Source: an uncultured bacterium
GTDB taxonomy: Bacteria; Myxococcota_A; Bradymonadia; Bradymonadales; Bradymonadaceae
DNA: 64,000 bases
Reading direction: 5' to 3'
Assembly (NCBI GenBank): GCA_937981985.1
Contig: CALJNB010000017.1
Coordinates: 85,534-149,533 of the forward strand
Shown: piece after piece, positions 51,448 to 59,791 of the stretch
How the letters are laid out: every line of letters starts with the position of its first letter
How positions within the stretch are numbered: position 1 is the stretch's first letter
Position numbers and translations under genes: made by a program
Notes under the pieces: generated by a model
Seen by the model: the letters and a program-made list of their open reading frames with translations, nothing else
The model's database searches: none
What the model was told of the DNA's origin: nothing

Positions 51448-53490
51448 TTATTTGGAAATGTAACGAATGTTTTTAAGGCCAAACTTCTCCTTATTCTTTC
51501 CGAGCATAATTTCAAAATCGCCAAACTGACTGTTAACGATTAATTTTGCGTCTTTGTTTGCGTCTTTAGAATCGTAATTCTCAACATCTTCAAACTTTAA
51601 CTTTATCTTATCGGACCCAAGCACGTTATCGCCTGGAGCGGATAATTTATCTCCTACTTGCAATCTAAAAATAGGATTGAGAAGTGCCAACTCTTTTGGG
51701 AGCTCAAATATTACGTCGTCTTTTCCAAGGCTTAGATCGATATCTGAGGCCATATTTTCTTTCACTGACGCCATGATAATATCAGGTGAAATCTTCATCG
51801 CCTCAAACCAGCCTTTTCGTTTCACTTCCGCTTTGGGATCTTCTTGTATTGCGCGTTTTGAATCACGAGCGAGCGCAAGTTTATACGCGTCGGTATCAAC
51901 CCAAACAACGGCCTCGTCAGTGATAAGGATTGCGCGATTGACTACAATATCGTCTTTACTTTTAACCGTACCTAAAAAATCAAAATCTATATCTAACGAA
52001 CCGAAATCGGTTTCTGCATTGCCGCTTACAACCGGGACGGTCTCGCCGACTTTAAAGCTCTCAAAGTCATCTCGATGCATGTCCGTGAACTGTAAAGCGA
52101 GAACCAAAGTTGCATTATGTAATTCTTTTTGCGAACCGTTTTTAATACTGGCCTTTATCGAACTGCCAATTAATGCCGGACTGACCAAAAGCTCTAAATG
52201 TGAATCCTCCACGAGGATAGCATCGAAATCGGCACCCAGAAATTTCTGACAAAAATCGACGTCGGACAGAACCAAGTCCCACTCATTTTGAGAACGGCGT
52301 CGTGAAAAGTGGTCCAGAACTTTTTTTCGTCCTGCTTCGGACTCACCTTTATCAAAAAAGACTTTGGCTAACTGTAAATCAGGACTAAAAAATCCGGCCC
52401 CCAGCATCGTGGATTTATAAAGATCAACGATGCGTTTTCCTTCGCTTGATTTGCGGAGGAAAGAACGAACCTCATAGGGATTCAGCATATCTGAAAGCGC
52501 ATCAGACTGCTTGGGAAAATAGGCAGCTGATTGTTCGAAGAGGCGAACTGCTTCTTTATTTTTACCTGACTTGGACATCACAATAGCTTGTAACAAGAGT
52601 GCGGGGGCGGTTTTGGACGGATGTAATTTGACATAGTCCGCTACCAAATCGGTAGCTTTCTCAAGGTGTCGACCTTCGGGTTCGACGCCATCCATCTCTA
52701 AGTGAGCAAGCGCACCTAAGAGTCGGGCCTCAGAGTCGTAAGGTGCCATCTTTATCACCTGTTCAGACTTCTCAATCACAGCCTTCCAATCACCACCCGT
52801 ACTTGCAAGATATGCGGCATCTCTTACGGTCAAGACCTTATCCCATTCTTCTACGTACTTATAATAGGTTTTACTATAGTCGGTCATTACACCGATTAAC
52901 TCGGTCTCCAAATTAGTAAGCTCATTTAGCATATCTTCACGTTCTTTTTGATCGTTACGCAAATCTTTAAGAATCGATTTAGCTTGTTCCTTATCTAAAG
53001 AAGGTACACCGGTAGCGAGTGATAGATCGGCATTCACAAGAGTCATTGTCGACAAGACAGTCCGCGCGACCGTAAAGGTCGCTTCTTGATTTTCCAGAGC
53101 CGTTTGTTTGGCATAGAGTCGTTTGAGTATCGCCAAGACATTCTGCCGTGCTTTTAGAACTTCGGGCGCAACGTTGCGATAGTCTTGGGTGGACATATAT
53201 CGTAAGTACTCCTGAAGCGTACCTTCCTCTTTCAATGCTTGGTCAATCCCGTGGATTACGCTAATTGTCCTATCTATGTCATAACCAAGCTTGCCCGGTG
53301 TTGCTTTGCCTTTGTCTGCTAGCTTGCTCATCGTGGGTGCAAATAATTCGTCTGCTTTTTTCTCTTGAGCGGCGATCTCGTTCTTCTTTCGAATTTGGAA
53401 AAATACCAAGGTACCAATAATCAGAAGCGCGACAAGGCCTCCACCGATAAGTAAGGGTTTTTGGCAACCTGCCTTTTCGCTATCTTGCAT
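51448..53490 (-). CDS. Membrane-anchored TPR-like protein
   Basis: Product of 680 aa from ATG 53490, which has GAGGAA 8 bases upstream; a reading from 53547 adds 19 residues before the cytoplasmic tail and is rejected. One N-terminal membrane helix (LLIGGGLVALLIIGTLVFF) leaves the rest outside the cytoplasm. Residues about 60-400 are helical with TPR-like repeats (DSEARLLGALAHLEMDGVEP, APALLLQAIVMSKSGKNKEA). The last 250 residues are beta-rich and acidic. I do not recognise the family. Envelope scaffolding is a guess from architecture. Confidence 0.6.
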   Translation of the reverse strand: MQDSEKAGCQKPLLIGGGLVALLIIGTLVFFQIRKKNEIAAQEKKADELFAPTMSKLADKGKATPGKLGYDIDRTISVIHGIDQALKEEGTLQEYLRYMSTQDYRNVAPEVLKARQNVLAILKRLYAKQTALENQEATFTVARTVLSTMTLVNADLSLATGVPSLDKEQAKSILKDLRNDQKEREDMLNELTNLETELIGVMTDYSKTYYKYVEEWDKVLTVRDAAYLASTGGDWKAVIEKSEQVIKMAPYDSEARLLGALAHLEMDGVEPEGRHLEKATDLVADYVKLHPSKTAPALLLQAIVMSKSGKNKEAVRLFEQSAAYFPKQSDALSDMLNPYEVRSFLRKSSEGKRIVDLYKSTMLGAGFFSPDLQLAKVFFDKGESEAGRKKVLDHFSRRRSQNEWDLVLSDVDFCQKFLGADFDAILVEDSHLELLVSPALIGSSIKASIKNGSQKELHNATLVLALQFTDMHRDDFESFKVGETVPVVSGNAETDFGSLDIDFDFLGTVKSKDDIVVNRAILITDEAVVWVDTDAYKLALARDSKRAIQEDPKAEVKRKGWFEAMKISPDIIMASVKENMASDIDLSLGKDDVIFELPKELALLNPIFRLQVGDKLSAPGDNVLGSDKIKLKFEDVENYDSKDANKDAKLIVNSQFGDFEIMLGKNKEKFGLKNIRYISK

Positions 53491-53676
53491 ATCTTTTTCC
53501 TCATTCCAAAACATCTTTATCGCTGGAGTGTAACCAATCGTCTCCATTAAACGAAGTTCTTTTTGAGAGCAAACCTGGCGTCATATCCAAGCCAGCCTGT
53601 AGAGATTAAGATAATTTACTTTTTTACTAGACGAAGTGATTTAGGTGTAGATATTCATTTGGACGAAGGAGTCAAT

Positions 53677-53922
53677 ATGACAAACAACATCATTAATAAA
53701 ACTTTGAAACTTCAACTCGTACTACAACACTTGCACCTTGCAACACCACGTAGAACCATTCGACCCATTTTCGAAAAAGAAAACGAGGCCGAAGAATTCA
53801 TCGAACGTCTTCGGCTAGAGGGGCATGGGGAATTACAACTGCGCCCGGTGTGGAATATCAACTACGAAAATCTACAAGATTCTTCGATTCGAGGATGGTC
53901 TGTCGATGGGAAACTTAATTAA
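53677..53922 (+). CDS. Small unknown protein, 81 aa
   Basis: ATG 53677 is chosen because AAGGAG sits 6 bases before it; a reading from 53563 lacks a ribosome site. The product is 81 aa, cytoplasmic, with a basic stretch (TPRRTIRPIFEKENEAEEF) and a Trp-rich end. No family recognised. The stop overlaps the convergent response-regulator gene by 4 bases. The strong ribosome site and separate start make a real gene more likely than not. Confidence 0.5.
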   Translation: MTNNIINKTLKLQLVLQHLHLATPRRTIRPIFEKENEAEEFIERLRLEGHGELQLRPVWNINYENLQDSSIRGWSVDGKLN

Positions 53923-54605
53923 GATTTAACGATTTTATAACCCACACCGCGAATCGTTTGAATAGGGCTAGCCCCCAATTCCTGGAGCTTATTTCTAAGA
54001 CGTCGAATATGACTATCGATTGTGCGATCACTTACATATACGTCGCTATCGTAAGCGCCGGACATCAATTCAGATCTTGAGTAAACTTTTCCAGGATGAC
54101 GAACCAATGTTTTCAATAAGAGAAATTCGGTTTTCGTAAGAACGATTTCCGTTTCTTCCCAAAAAACGCGAAATTGTTCGGTATTTAAAACCAAATCACC
54201 ACAGGAAAGCGTGGTTGAATCATCGCTCTTGGGAGATTCGCCTTGCGTACGACGAAGCACAGCTTTAACCCGTGCAATCAACTCCCTCGGATTAAAAGGT
54301 TTCGTCAAATAGTCGTCAGCCCCGAGTTCTAGTCCAATAATTCTATCAATATCATCGCTTTTTCCAGAGAGGAAAATAATCGGAACTCCAGATTTCGCGC
54401 GGATTTTGGAGCAAATTTCAGTTCCTGATAGATCTGGAAGAACGATATCCAAAACGACGATATCTGGATTTACTGAATCGAATTTTTCCAAAGCCACTAC
54501 GCCGTTCTCGGCAAGGGTTACTTCATAACCATCCGATTCAAGAGCTGCTTTAACGATAGTTCTGATATCTAAATCATCGTCGACGACGAGTATGTGTTTT
54601 GCCAT
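53919..54605 (-). CDS. OmpR/PhoB-family response regulator
   Basis: Product of 228 aa with an N-terminal receiver (ILVVDDDLDIRTIVKA, phospho-acceptor in DIVVLDIVLPDLSG, Lys in DDYLTKPFNPRELI) and a C-terminal winged helix (LTKTEFLLLKTLVRHPG, DRTIDSHIRRLRNKL, IQTIRGVGYKI). It would bind tandem direct-repeat sites; such repeats lie at 54606-54637, just in front of its own start and of the divergent hybrid kinase. Its start overlaps none of its neighbours. Partnership with the divergent kinase is likely from the shared promoter region. Confidence 0.95.
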   Translation of the reverse strand: MAKHILVVDDDLDIRTIVKAALESDGYEVTLAENGVVALEKFDSVNPDIVVLDIVLPDLSGTEICSKIRAKSGVPIIFLSGKSDDIDRIIGLELGADDYLTKPFNPRELIARVKAVLRRTQGESPKSDDSTTLSCGDLVLNTEQFRVFWEETEIVLTKTEFLLLKTLVRHPGKVYSRSELMSGAYDSDVYVSDRTIDSHIRRLRNKLQELGASPIQTIRGVGYKIVKS

Positions 54606-54637
54606 AGTATCCTAGCATATAAATAGTATTCTAGTAT
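54606..54637. promoter_or_regulatory. Direct-repeat operator between response regulator and hybrid kinase
   Basis: AGTATCCTAGCAT (54606-54618) and AGTATTCTAGTAT (54625-54637) are direct repeats matching 11 of 13 bases, with starts 19 bases apart. They fill much of the 74-bp divergent gap. OmpR-type regulators bind direct repeats about 10-11 or two turns apart, so autoregulation by the adjacent regulator is a reasonable inference. The left copy also overlaps the ribosome site of the regulator gene. Confidence 0.4.
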
Positions 54638-54679
54638 GTATGAAAGGTATCGCGTTTCCTATCTCACTGCCAGGGCAAA

Positions 54680-57259
54680 ATGTCGAACGATATTTTACAG
54701 CAAGAGCATAATTCACTTCAAAATTTCCTAATTTTGACCGGAATCGCATGGTTTGGGTTCGGATTACAGAGTTTCTATTTTGATCGTCTCGAAGTCGGCC
54801 TCATTCAGGTAGGCGTTGCTATCGCTAATTGGGTGCTATTTGCCATCTATCGCGATGGCTCCAATACAGAGAAACGGGTCAATTATTCCATTTTCGTCTC
54901 CGTTTTGGGCATTTTTGTCGTTAAAAACATCAATACACTCCAACCGACCTCCTTTGTGATGTGGTTCTATATTTTAGCGCCTATGCTGGGCTCGTTACAA
55001 CTTTCGGTTCGCAGCGGGGTCAAATGGGCGATAGTAACCGCATTACTCGCTCTTTTAAATTTCTTACTTCCCCCACTATTCCCTATACAGAGTTTCCGGT
55101 TTGAGGAAATCGAATATTATATCGGTTTTGGGCTATTCTTTGGACTCATCACCTGGTTAGCGATGGGTTCACGTGCTCTAAATGATATCGCCATCGAACG
55201 TCTTAAAAATCGTGAACGTGAGTTACAGGAGAGTGCCGAGGCTCTAAAGGTCCAGGCCCTTGATCTAGAACGTGCAAGAGACGAGGCCCTAGAAGCGACC
55301 AACGTAAAGAGTTTATTTCTCGCCAATATGAGCCACGAGATTCGTACGCCGCTTAACGGTGTTATCGGTATGTCCAGTGTTCTCCTAGGGACAGAACTTA
55401 CCAATGAGCAGCGTTCTTTTGCCAAAGTTATTTCTAAAAGTGGTTCGGCGCTCTTGTCTGTAATTAATGAAGTTTTGGATTTCTCCAAACTCGAAGCAGG
55501 CTTGGTTGAAGTTGAACGTATTCCCTTCGATCTCCACGAATGTATCGATGACGTTTTAGATATTTTTGGGCACGAAGTCGAAGTTAACGAACTTGATTTG
55601 GCGGCAAAAATTGCCCCTTCTGTTCCTCGCTCTGTTAATGGTGATCTAACCCGTGTTAGACAAATCCTGGTAAATTTGGTCGGTAACGCCATAAAATTTA
55701 CCGAACAAGGCGAAGTTGTTGTTCATGTTTCATCCACCGATAAAGGGATTCAATTTGATGTTAAAGACACGGGAATCGGGGTTCCTGAAGACCGGTATGA
55801 TCGACTATTCAGAGATTTTTCTCAGATTGATGCATCGACAACACGCCGTTTCGGGGGAACAGGATTAGGTTTAGCAATTAGCCGTCGTCTCGTCGAATTC
55901 ATGGATGGGGAAATCTGGTTCACGAGTAAAGTCGGCAAAGGTTCGTCTTTTTCGTTCTACCTTCCACTACCCGAGGTTGCGAGTCCGATGAACCAAACCG
56001 TGGAACGGATGAGTTTAACCAGTCGAGTTTGTTTGGTTGTCGGCGAGCAAAAAGCCAGCCGCGATGCACTTGTAGATAGATTGAAAATGTGGGGAATGAT
56101 TGTAGAGACTCGAGCTGGATTCAGCGATGTCATTCGAAGGCTGGCTGAAACTTCGCCCTTTCCAAAAATGGTGATCCTCAACGATAAAGAAGACCGCGAA
56201 CATATTTTAGGGGCTTTGAAGAAAACCGATGAGGACATCCAAACCATTCTTATCTTATCTGTTGCAAGCGATTTAGATCAAAAAGGCTTGGACGCGTTGG
56301 AGATAAGCGCCGCGCTATATCGACCGATTCGTTTCAAAAAGCTTCGAGAAGTAGTTGAATCCATCTACGGCGGATGGAATCCAGAAAAAAACGCCTCCTT
56401 ATCGCTTTTCGATTCCAATATGGCGCAAAAACTACCGCTTAGATTGTTAGTTGCCGAAGACAATGAAACCAATCGACATGTTGCTTTGGCAATGTTCAAA
56501 CGTTTGGGCTACTACGTCGAGGCGGTCGAAAATGGGGCTGAGGTTCTTGAGATCCTCAAAGAAAATTTCTTTGATATTATTTTCATGGATATTCAGATGC
56601 CGATTCTTGACGGGATTGAGGCAACAAAGAAAATTCGTGAGCTCTACACAGAACGACCACCCTGGATCGTCGCACTGTCGGCAAGCGTTTTAGATCGCCA
56701 ACGCAAGGAAGCGCGTGACGCAGGGATGGATGATTTTCTCAGTAAACCCTACGAAGTCAGTAATCTCGTCCACGTTATCGAACGCTTTATCACGAACGAA
56801 CGGGCTAGCTTTTCCTCACAACCTTTTAGCGTTGGCCTTCATTCGAGCGCTGATCGAAACGCAAATGCGTTAGATTCGTTGAGAGAACTTTTCCCTGGAA
56901 AAATAGAAAAATTTCACGAGTTAATACGTCAACATATCGGAAATGCAGAGATGCTGATTTCGAAAATCAACGAATCCATCCGAGAGGAAAACTATGAAGA
57001 CTTAAAGATATCTTCTCATAGCTTAAAATCCTCAGCAGCCATGTTTGGATCTCGTAAAGTAAGTCAGGCTTGTCATGAGCTCGAACAAAACGCCATCGAT
57101 AACTCTTCTTTTGATTCAACCATTCCAAAAAACACAAAGAAACTTGAAGCCGCTTGGAAACGTGCCCGAACTTTCTTCAACGCGTTAATGATAGCTGAAA
57201 TGAACGCGGTTGGTGATTCAAATGATTTGAACACTCCATCAGAAAAGCGTGATGAATAG
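54680..57259 (+). CDS. Hybrid sensor histidine kinase with pseudo-receiver, receiver and Hpt domains
   Basis: Product of 859 aa. Five or six membrane helices occupy residues 15-170. A coiled coil leads to the HisKA domain with phospho-acceptor His in NMSHEIRTPLNG, then HATPase (LVNLVGNAIKF, VKDTGIGVPEDR, GTGLGLAISRRL). A degenerate receiver-like module lies about 435-560 (the acceptor is replaced: MVILNDKEDREHI). A complete receiver follows (LLVAEDNETNRH, FMDIQMPILDG) and then an Hpt domain with His in ISSHSLKSSAAMFG. This His-Asp-His order is a full phosphorelay; the final acceptor is probably the divergent OmpR-type regulator. The ligand is unknown. Confidence 0.94.
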   Translation: MSNDILQQEHNSLQNFLILTGIAWFGFGLQSFYFDRLEVGLIQVGVAIANWVLFAIYRDGSNTEKRVNYSIFVSVLGIFVVKNINTLQPTSFVMWFYILAPMLGSLQLSVRSGVKWAIVTALLALLNFLLPPLFPIQSFRFEEIEYYIGFGLFFGLITWLAMGSRALNDIAIERLKNRERELQESAEALKVQALDLERARDEALEATNVKSLFLANMSHEIRTPLNGVIGMSSVLLGTELTNEQRSFAKVISKSGSALLSVINEVLDFSKLEAGLVEVERIPFDLHECIDDVLDIFGHEVEVNELDLAAKIAPSVPRSVNGDLTRVRQILVNLVGNAIKFTEQGEVVVHVSSTDKGIQFDVKDTGIGVPEDRYDRLFRDFSQIDASTTRRFGGTGLGLAISRRLVEFMDGEIWFTSKVGKGSSFSFYLPLPEVASPMNQTVERMSLTSRVCLVVGEQKASRDALVDRLKMWGMIVETRAGFSDVIRRLAETSPFPKMVILNDKEDREHILGALKKTDEDIQTILILSVASDLDQKGLDALEISAALYRPIRFKKLREVVESIYGGWNPEKNASLSLFDSNMAQKLPLRLLVAEDNETNRHVALAMFKRLGYYVEAVENGAEVLEILKENFFDIIFMDIQMPILDGIEATKKIRELYTERPPWIVALSASVLDRQRKEARDAGMDDFLSKPYEVSNLVHVIERFITNERASFSSQPFSVGLHSSADRNANALDSLRELFPGKIEKFHELIRQHIGNAEMLISKINESIREENYEDLKISSHSLKSSAAMFGSRKVSQACHELEQNAIDNSSFDSTIPKNTKKLEAAWKRARTFFNALMIAEMNAVGDSNDLNTPSEKRDE

Positions 57260-57261
57260 GA

Positions 57262-58770
57262 TCACTTAGCCTTAAGCAATCCGGCTCCGGCCATAATGCG
57301 GACCGCATAGAAATCGCTTTTCGAATACTTTTCGAAGACGGTTTTGTGAATGGCTGGAGAAGTCGTAAGTGCAAACTCCAGATAACCATAAATCATACTG
57401 TCAGAAAGCGTATCCAGTTGAGCTGAAGAAGCCGCCGTTTTAGGCTGCGCGATTGCAACTAAATAGCGTGATTGTTGCGCGCGAGATTCCTTCGCATCGT
57501 TGTTTAATTTTTTTAATCCTTCCAGTAGAGGGGTCAAAATCTTCTCGGCATCCTCGCTCGTTTTAATGACCTCAGATAGCAGACCTAATGTCATATCTAC
57601 CTCACTTGTACGTTTTAAACTAAGTTCAAGTAGAGGCACGGTATCTTCGGGAAAGCGATCAACGAGAACTCGAAAGGTTCTTTTTTGCGTATCCGGTGTT
57701 GCAGAAGAAAGAATGGCAAATAAGGATTTTGCCGTGGCGTCTTCTCTCAAAACATAAAGCTCTATGGCTCTTCTACGAACCTCCGACCTAGCGTCGTTCA
57801 TCGCGTTTTTCAACGCAATCAACGCGTCCTTATTTGGGTTTTGGGAGAAAGACTCCAGAACATCGATTGAGGTTCGCACGTTGGAATCGATCCGATACTT
57901 ATTCGCACGAAGAATGTCTTCGGGGCCCCCATTCACGGCGAGTCCGAGAACCGCCCATTTCAGAATTTCTGGCGGGACAATAGGCGCAGGCATTCGTAGT
58001 TTTTTACTCTTGAGGGCTTTATCATGTTCTTCAACCAATTTTCGAAACGGTTCTACACCTTGAGGAATTTTTGATCGGGAAATAATGGTGGCCGCCAAAA
58101 CACGAGACGCCTCGCTTTCTTTTGGATCGTTCATCTGTTTTAACAAGCGTGTCGCGCGTTCTGGCTGGCCCGCCTCGACAAGTTTGCGAAGCGCTAGAGC
58201 GGCCAAAATCGGATCTTTCTCAGAAACGAAACGCCCTAAGTCAGGTAACAATGTGCGTTCCAATAGTTTTGTCTTCTTTTCTTTTATTGCCTTATCAACT
58301 CGCCCCAAATATCCCCGTTCGAACGCGGTCCTTTTTAGACCTATATCTTTAGAACGATAGGCGCGTGCACTTATCTCAGCTTTCAAAGCAGGGTCGCCTA
58401 GATCAAATGCAGCTTCCAAAACAGAACGGCGTTCTTCAGCGCTCCCACTGCTAAAGGCCTGCAACACCGCACTTCTCGCGCTTCCATGTTTGGAACGAAG
58501 GAGGACGCGAAGCGCAATCAAACGAACCATAGACTCATCGTCCTTCTCGCTCCCTGGCGCTAATTTGAATAAACGAGGGTCGTTAACAAGGTTAATAATG
58601 CGAAGCGTCTCGGCTCTTACGAAAGGGTCCTCAAATGAGATCCCATTTTCAAATAGCGTCACGATTTTCTGTTCATCTTGGACAGAAAATTCTACCTCCT
58701 CGTCACATTGAATGCCCATTGTTAAACATATAAGAAGCATAAAGGTCGGCAAAAAGTAATATCTACTCAT
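57262..58770 (-). CDS. Exported HEAT-repeat protein
   Basis: With ATG 58770 (GGAG 8 bases upstream, overlap of 4 bases with the hydrolase stop) the product is 502 aa. The signal ends near FMLLICLTMGIQC, possibly a lipoprotein though IQC is a poor lipobox. The remainder is almost wholly short helical pairs of HEAT type (MVRLIALRVLLRSKHGSA, RRSVLEAAFDLGDPALK, RRRAIELYVLREDATA). HEAT arrays bind proteins; no enzymatic motif is visible. It converges on the kinase gene 2 bases away and is coupled to the upstream hydrolase. Confidence 0.72.
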   Translation of the reverse strand: MSRYYFLPTFMLLICLTMGIQCDEEVEFSVQDEQKIVTLFENGISFEDPFVRAETLRIINLVNDPRLFKLAPGSEKDDESMVRLIALRVLLRSKHGSARSAVLQAFSSGSAEERRSVLEAAFDLGDPALKAEISARAYRSKDIGLKRTAFERGYLGRVDKAIKEKKTKLLERTLLPDLGRFVSEKDPILAALALRKLVEAGQPERATRLLKQMNDPKESEASRVLAATIISRSKIPQGVEPFRKLVEEHDKALKSKKLRMPAPIVPPEILKWAVLGLAVNGGPEDILRANKYRIDSNVRTSIDVLESFSQNPNKDALIALKNAMNDARSEVRRRAIELYVLREDATAKSLFAILSSATPDTQKRTFRVLVDRFPEDTVPLLELSLKRTSEVDMTLGLLSEVIKTSEDAEKILTPLLEGLKKLNNDAKESRAQQSRYLVAIAQPKTAASSAQLDTLSDSMIYGYLEFALTTSPAIHKTVFEKYSKSDFYAVRIMAGAGLLKAK

Positions 58771-59672
58771 GAATGTTCTCCAAACCAATCAATGATTGTC
58801 TGCGCGTGTACGGTCCAATCCAGCTCGTTCAAAACTTCGTGATAATGATCAGGTAGAAGAATTACCTTCTTTTCGCTTTTCACTTTTTTAACAAGTCGCT
58901 CGGTGGTTGGCGCGTCGGCAACTTCATCGGACTGGGCAACAATCCACAACGAAGGCACATCGATCTTTTGAATCGAATGTTGAAGTTCTAGATGCGCTTT
59001 TTTTGTCTCTGTAAACCAGCGACCGGTTGCGACTTTGAGAACCATCGGATCGCTTTTATAATGATCAACAACCTCTTGGGAACGACAAATCCATTTCACA
59101 TCAAGATCCGTCGGCAATTTCAAAGAAGGCATGACCACACTTAATATATTTCCGGCGAGGGCTTTTGATGGCGGAACTTCTTTGAGTCCAACAAAAGGAC
59201 TCGTGAAAGCGTAAGACTGAACATCTTTAGTTTGAGAAGAGTTCGCGGCGTGGTGAATCGTGACCAACCCACCATTACTATGTCCAAAAACGTGAAGAGG
59301 TAATCCTACGAATCTTTTTTGCGCCCGTTCTAAGACCGCTTCAAAATCCGTCGCGTAGTCGTTGAACGAACGAATAAACGCCCTCTTCCCGCCGCTACGT
59401 CCGTGCCCACGAAAGTCGTAAGAATACACAGCAAAACCCGAACGAGCTAAAGCACACGCGAAATGATGGTAACGTGCCGAATGCTCCATAAATCCGTGCG
59501 CCAAAACCACCACTGCATGACTCGACTCGCCTTCCCAGACGCGCCAAAAAATATCAGTACCATCGGCAACATCAAAAAAGCCCGTCTCGACGCGCACATC
59601 TTCCGGAAGACTCGTCATCGTCGGTTTAAGATTGTCGAATACAGATGTAGTTTTCTTTCTTGAGCTGGCCAA
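58767..59672 (-). CDS. Alpha/beta hydrolase, monoacylglycerol lipase/lysophospholipase-like
   Basis: Product of 301 aa starting at TTG 59672 with AGAGG 6 bases before. The oxyanion phrase is VVLAHGFMEHSARY. DFRGHGRSGGKRA precedes the nucleophile elbow VFGHSNGGLV (G-x-S-x-G). The acid is in WIVAQSDEVAD and the catalytic His in LLPDHYHEVLNE. These blocks are typical of the hydrolase_4 (MGL/PldB) group, which cleaves monoacylglycerols or lysophospholipids. No signal peptide is visible. It is translationally coupled to the HEAT protein gene. Confidence 0.88.
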   Translation of the reverse strand: MASSRKKTTSVFDNLKPTMTSLPEDVRVETGFFDVADGTDIFWRVWEGESSHAVVVLAHGFMEHSARYHHFACALARSGFAVYSYDFRGHGRSGGKRAFIRSFNDYATDFEAVLERAQKRFVGLPLHVFGHSNGGLVTIHHAANSSQTKDVQSYAFTSPFVGLKEVPPSKALAGNILSVVMPSLKLPTDLDVKWICRSQEVVDHYKSDPMVLKVATGRWFTETKKAHLELQHSIQKIDVPSLWIVAQSDEVADAPTTERLVKKVKSEKKVILLPDHYHEVLNELDWTVHAQTIIDWFGEHS

Positions 59673-59730
59673 ATAGGACCTCTAGTTTAGTGTTCGTTGA
59701 GTAACTTTTACCTTTTATAGCGCCGGTGAG

Positions 59731-59787
59731 CCACCATGATCAAACAAATCATATCGCGATGGTGGTGTGACTCCTCATCTTGAGGAG
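59731..59787 (-). other. Two hairpins after the sulfatase-fold gene
   Basis: CTCCTCA and TGAGGAG pair around TCT at 59771-59787, a few bases past the sulfatase-fold gene stop. CCACCAT (59731-59737) pairs with ATGGTGG (59759-59765) just beyond. Neither has a T run, so they may stabilise the 3' end or act in Rho-dependent termination instead of intrinsic termination. Confidence 0.4.
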
Positions 59788-59791
59788 CGAA

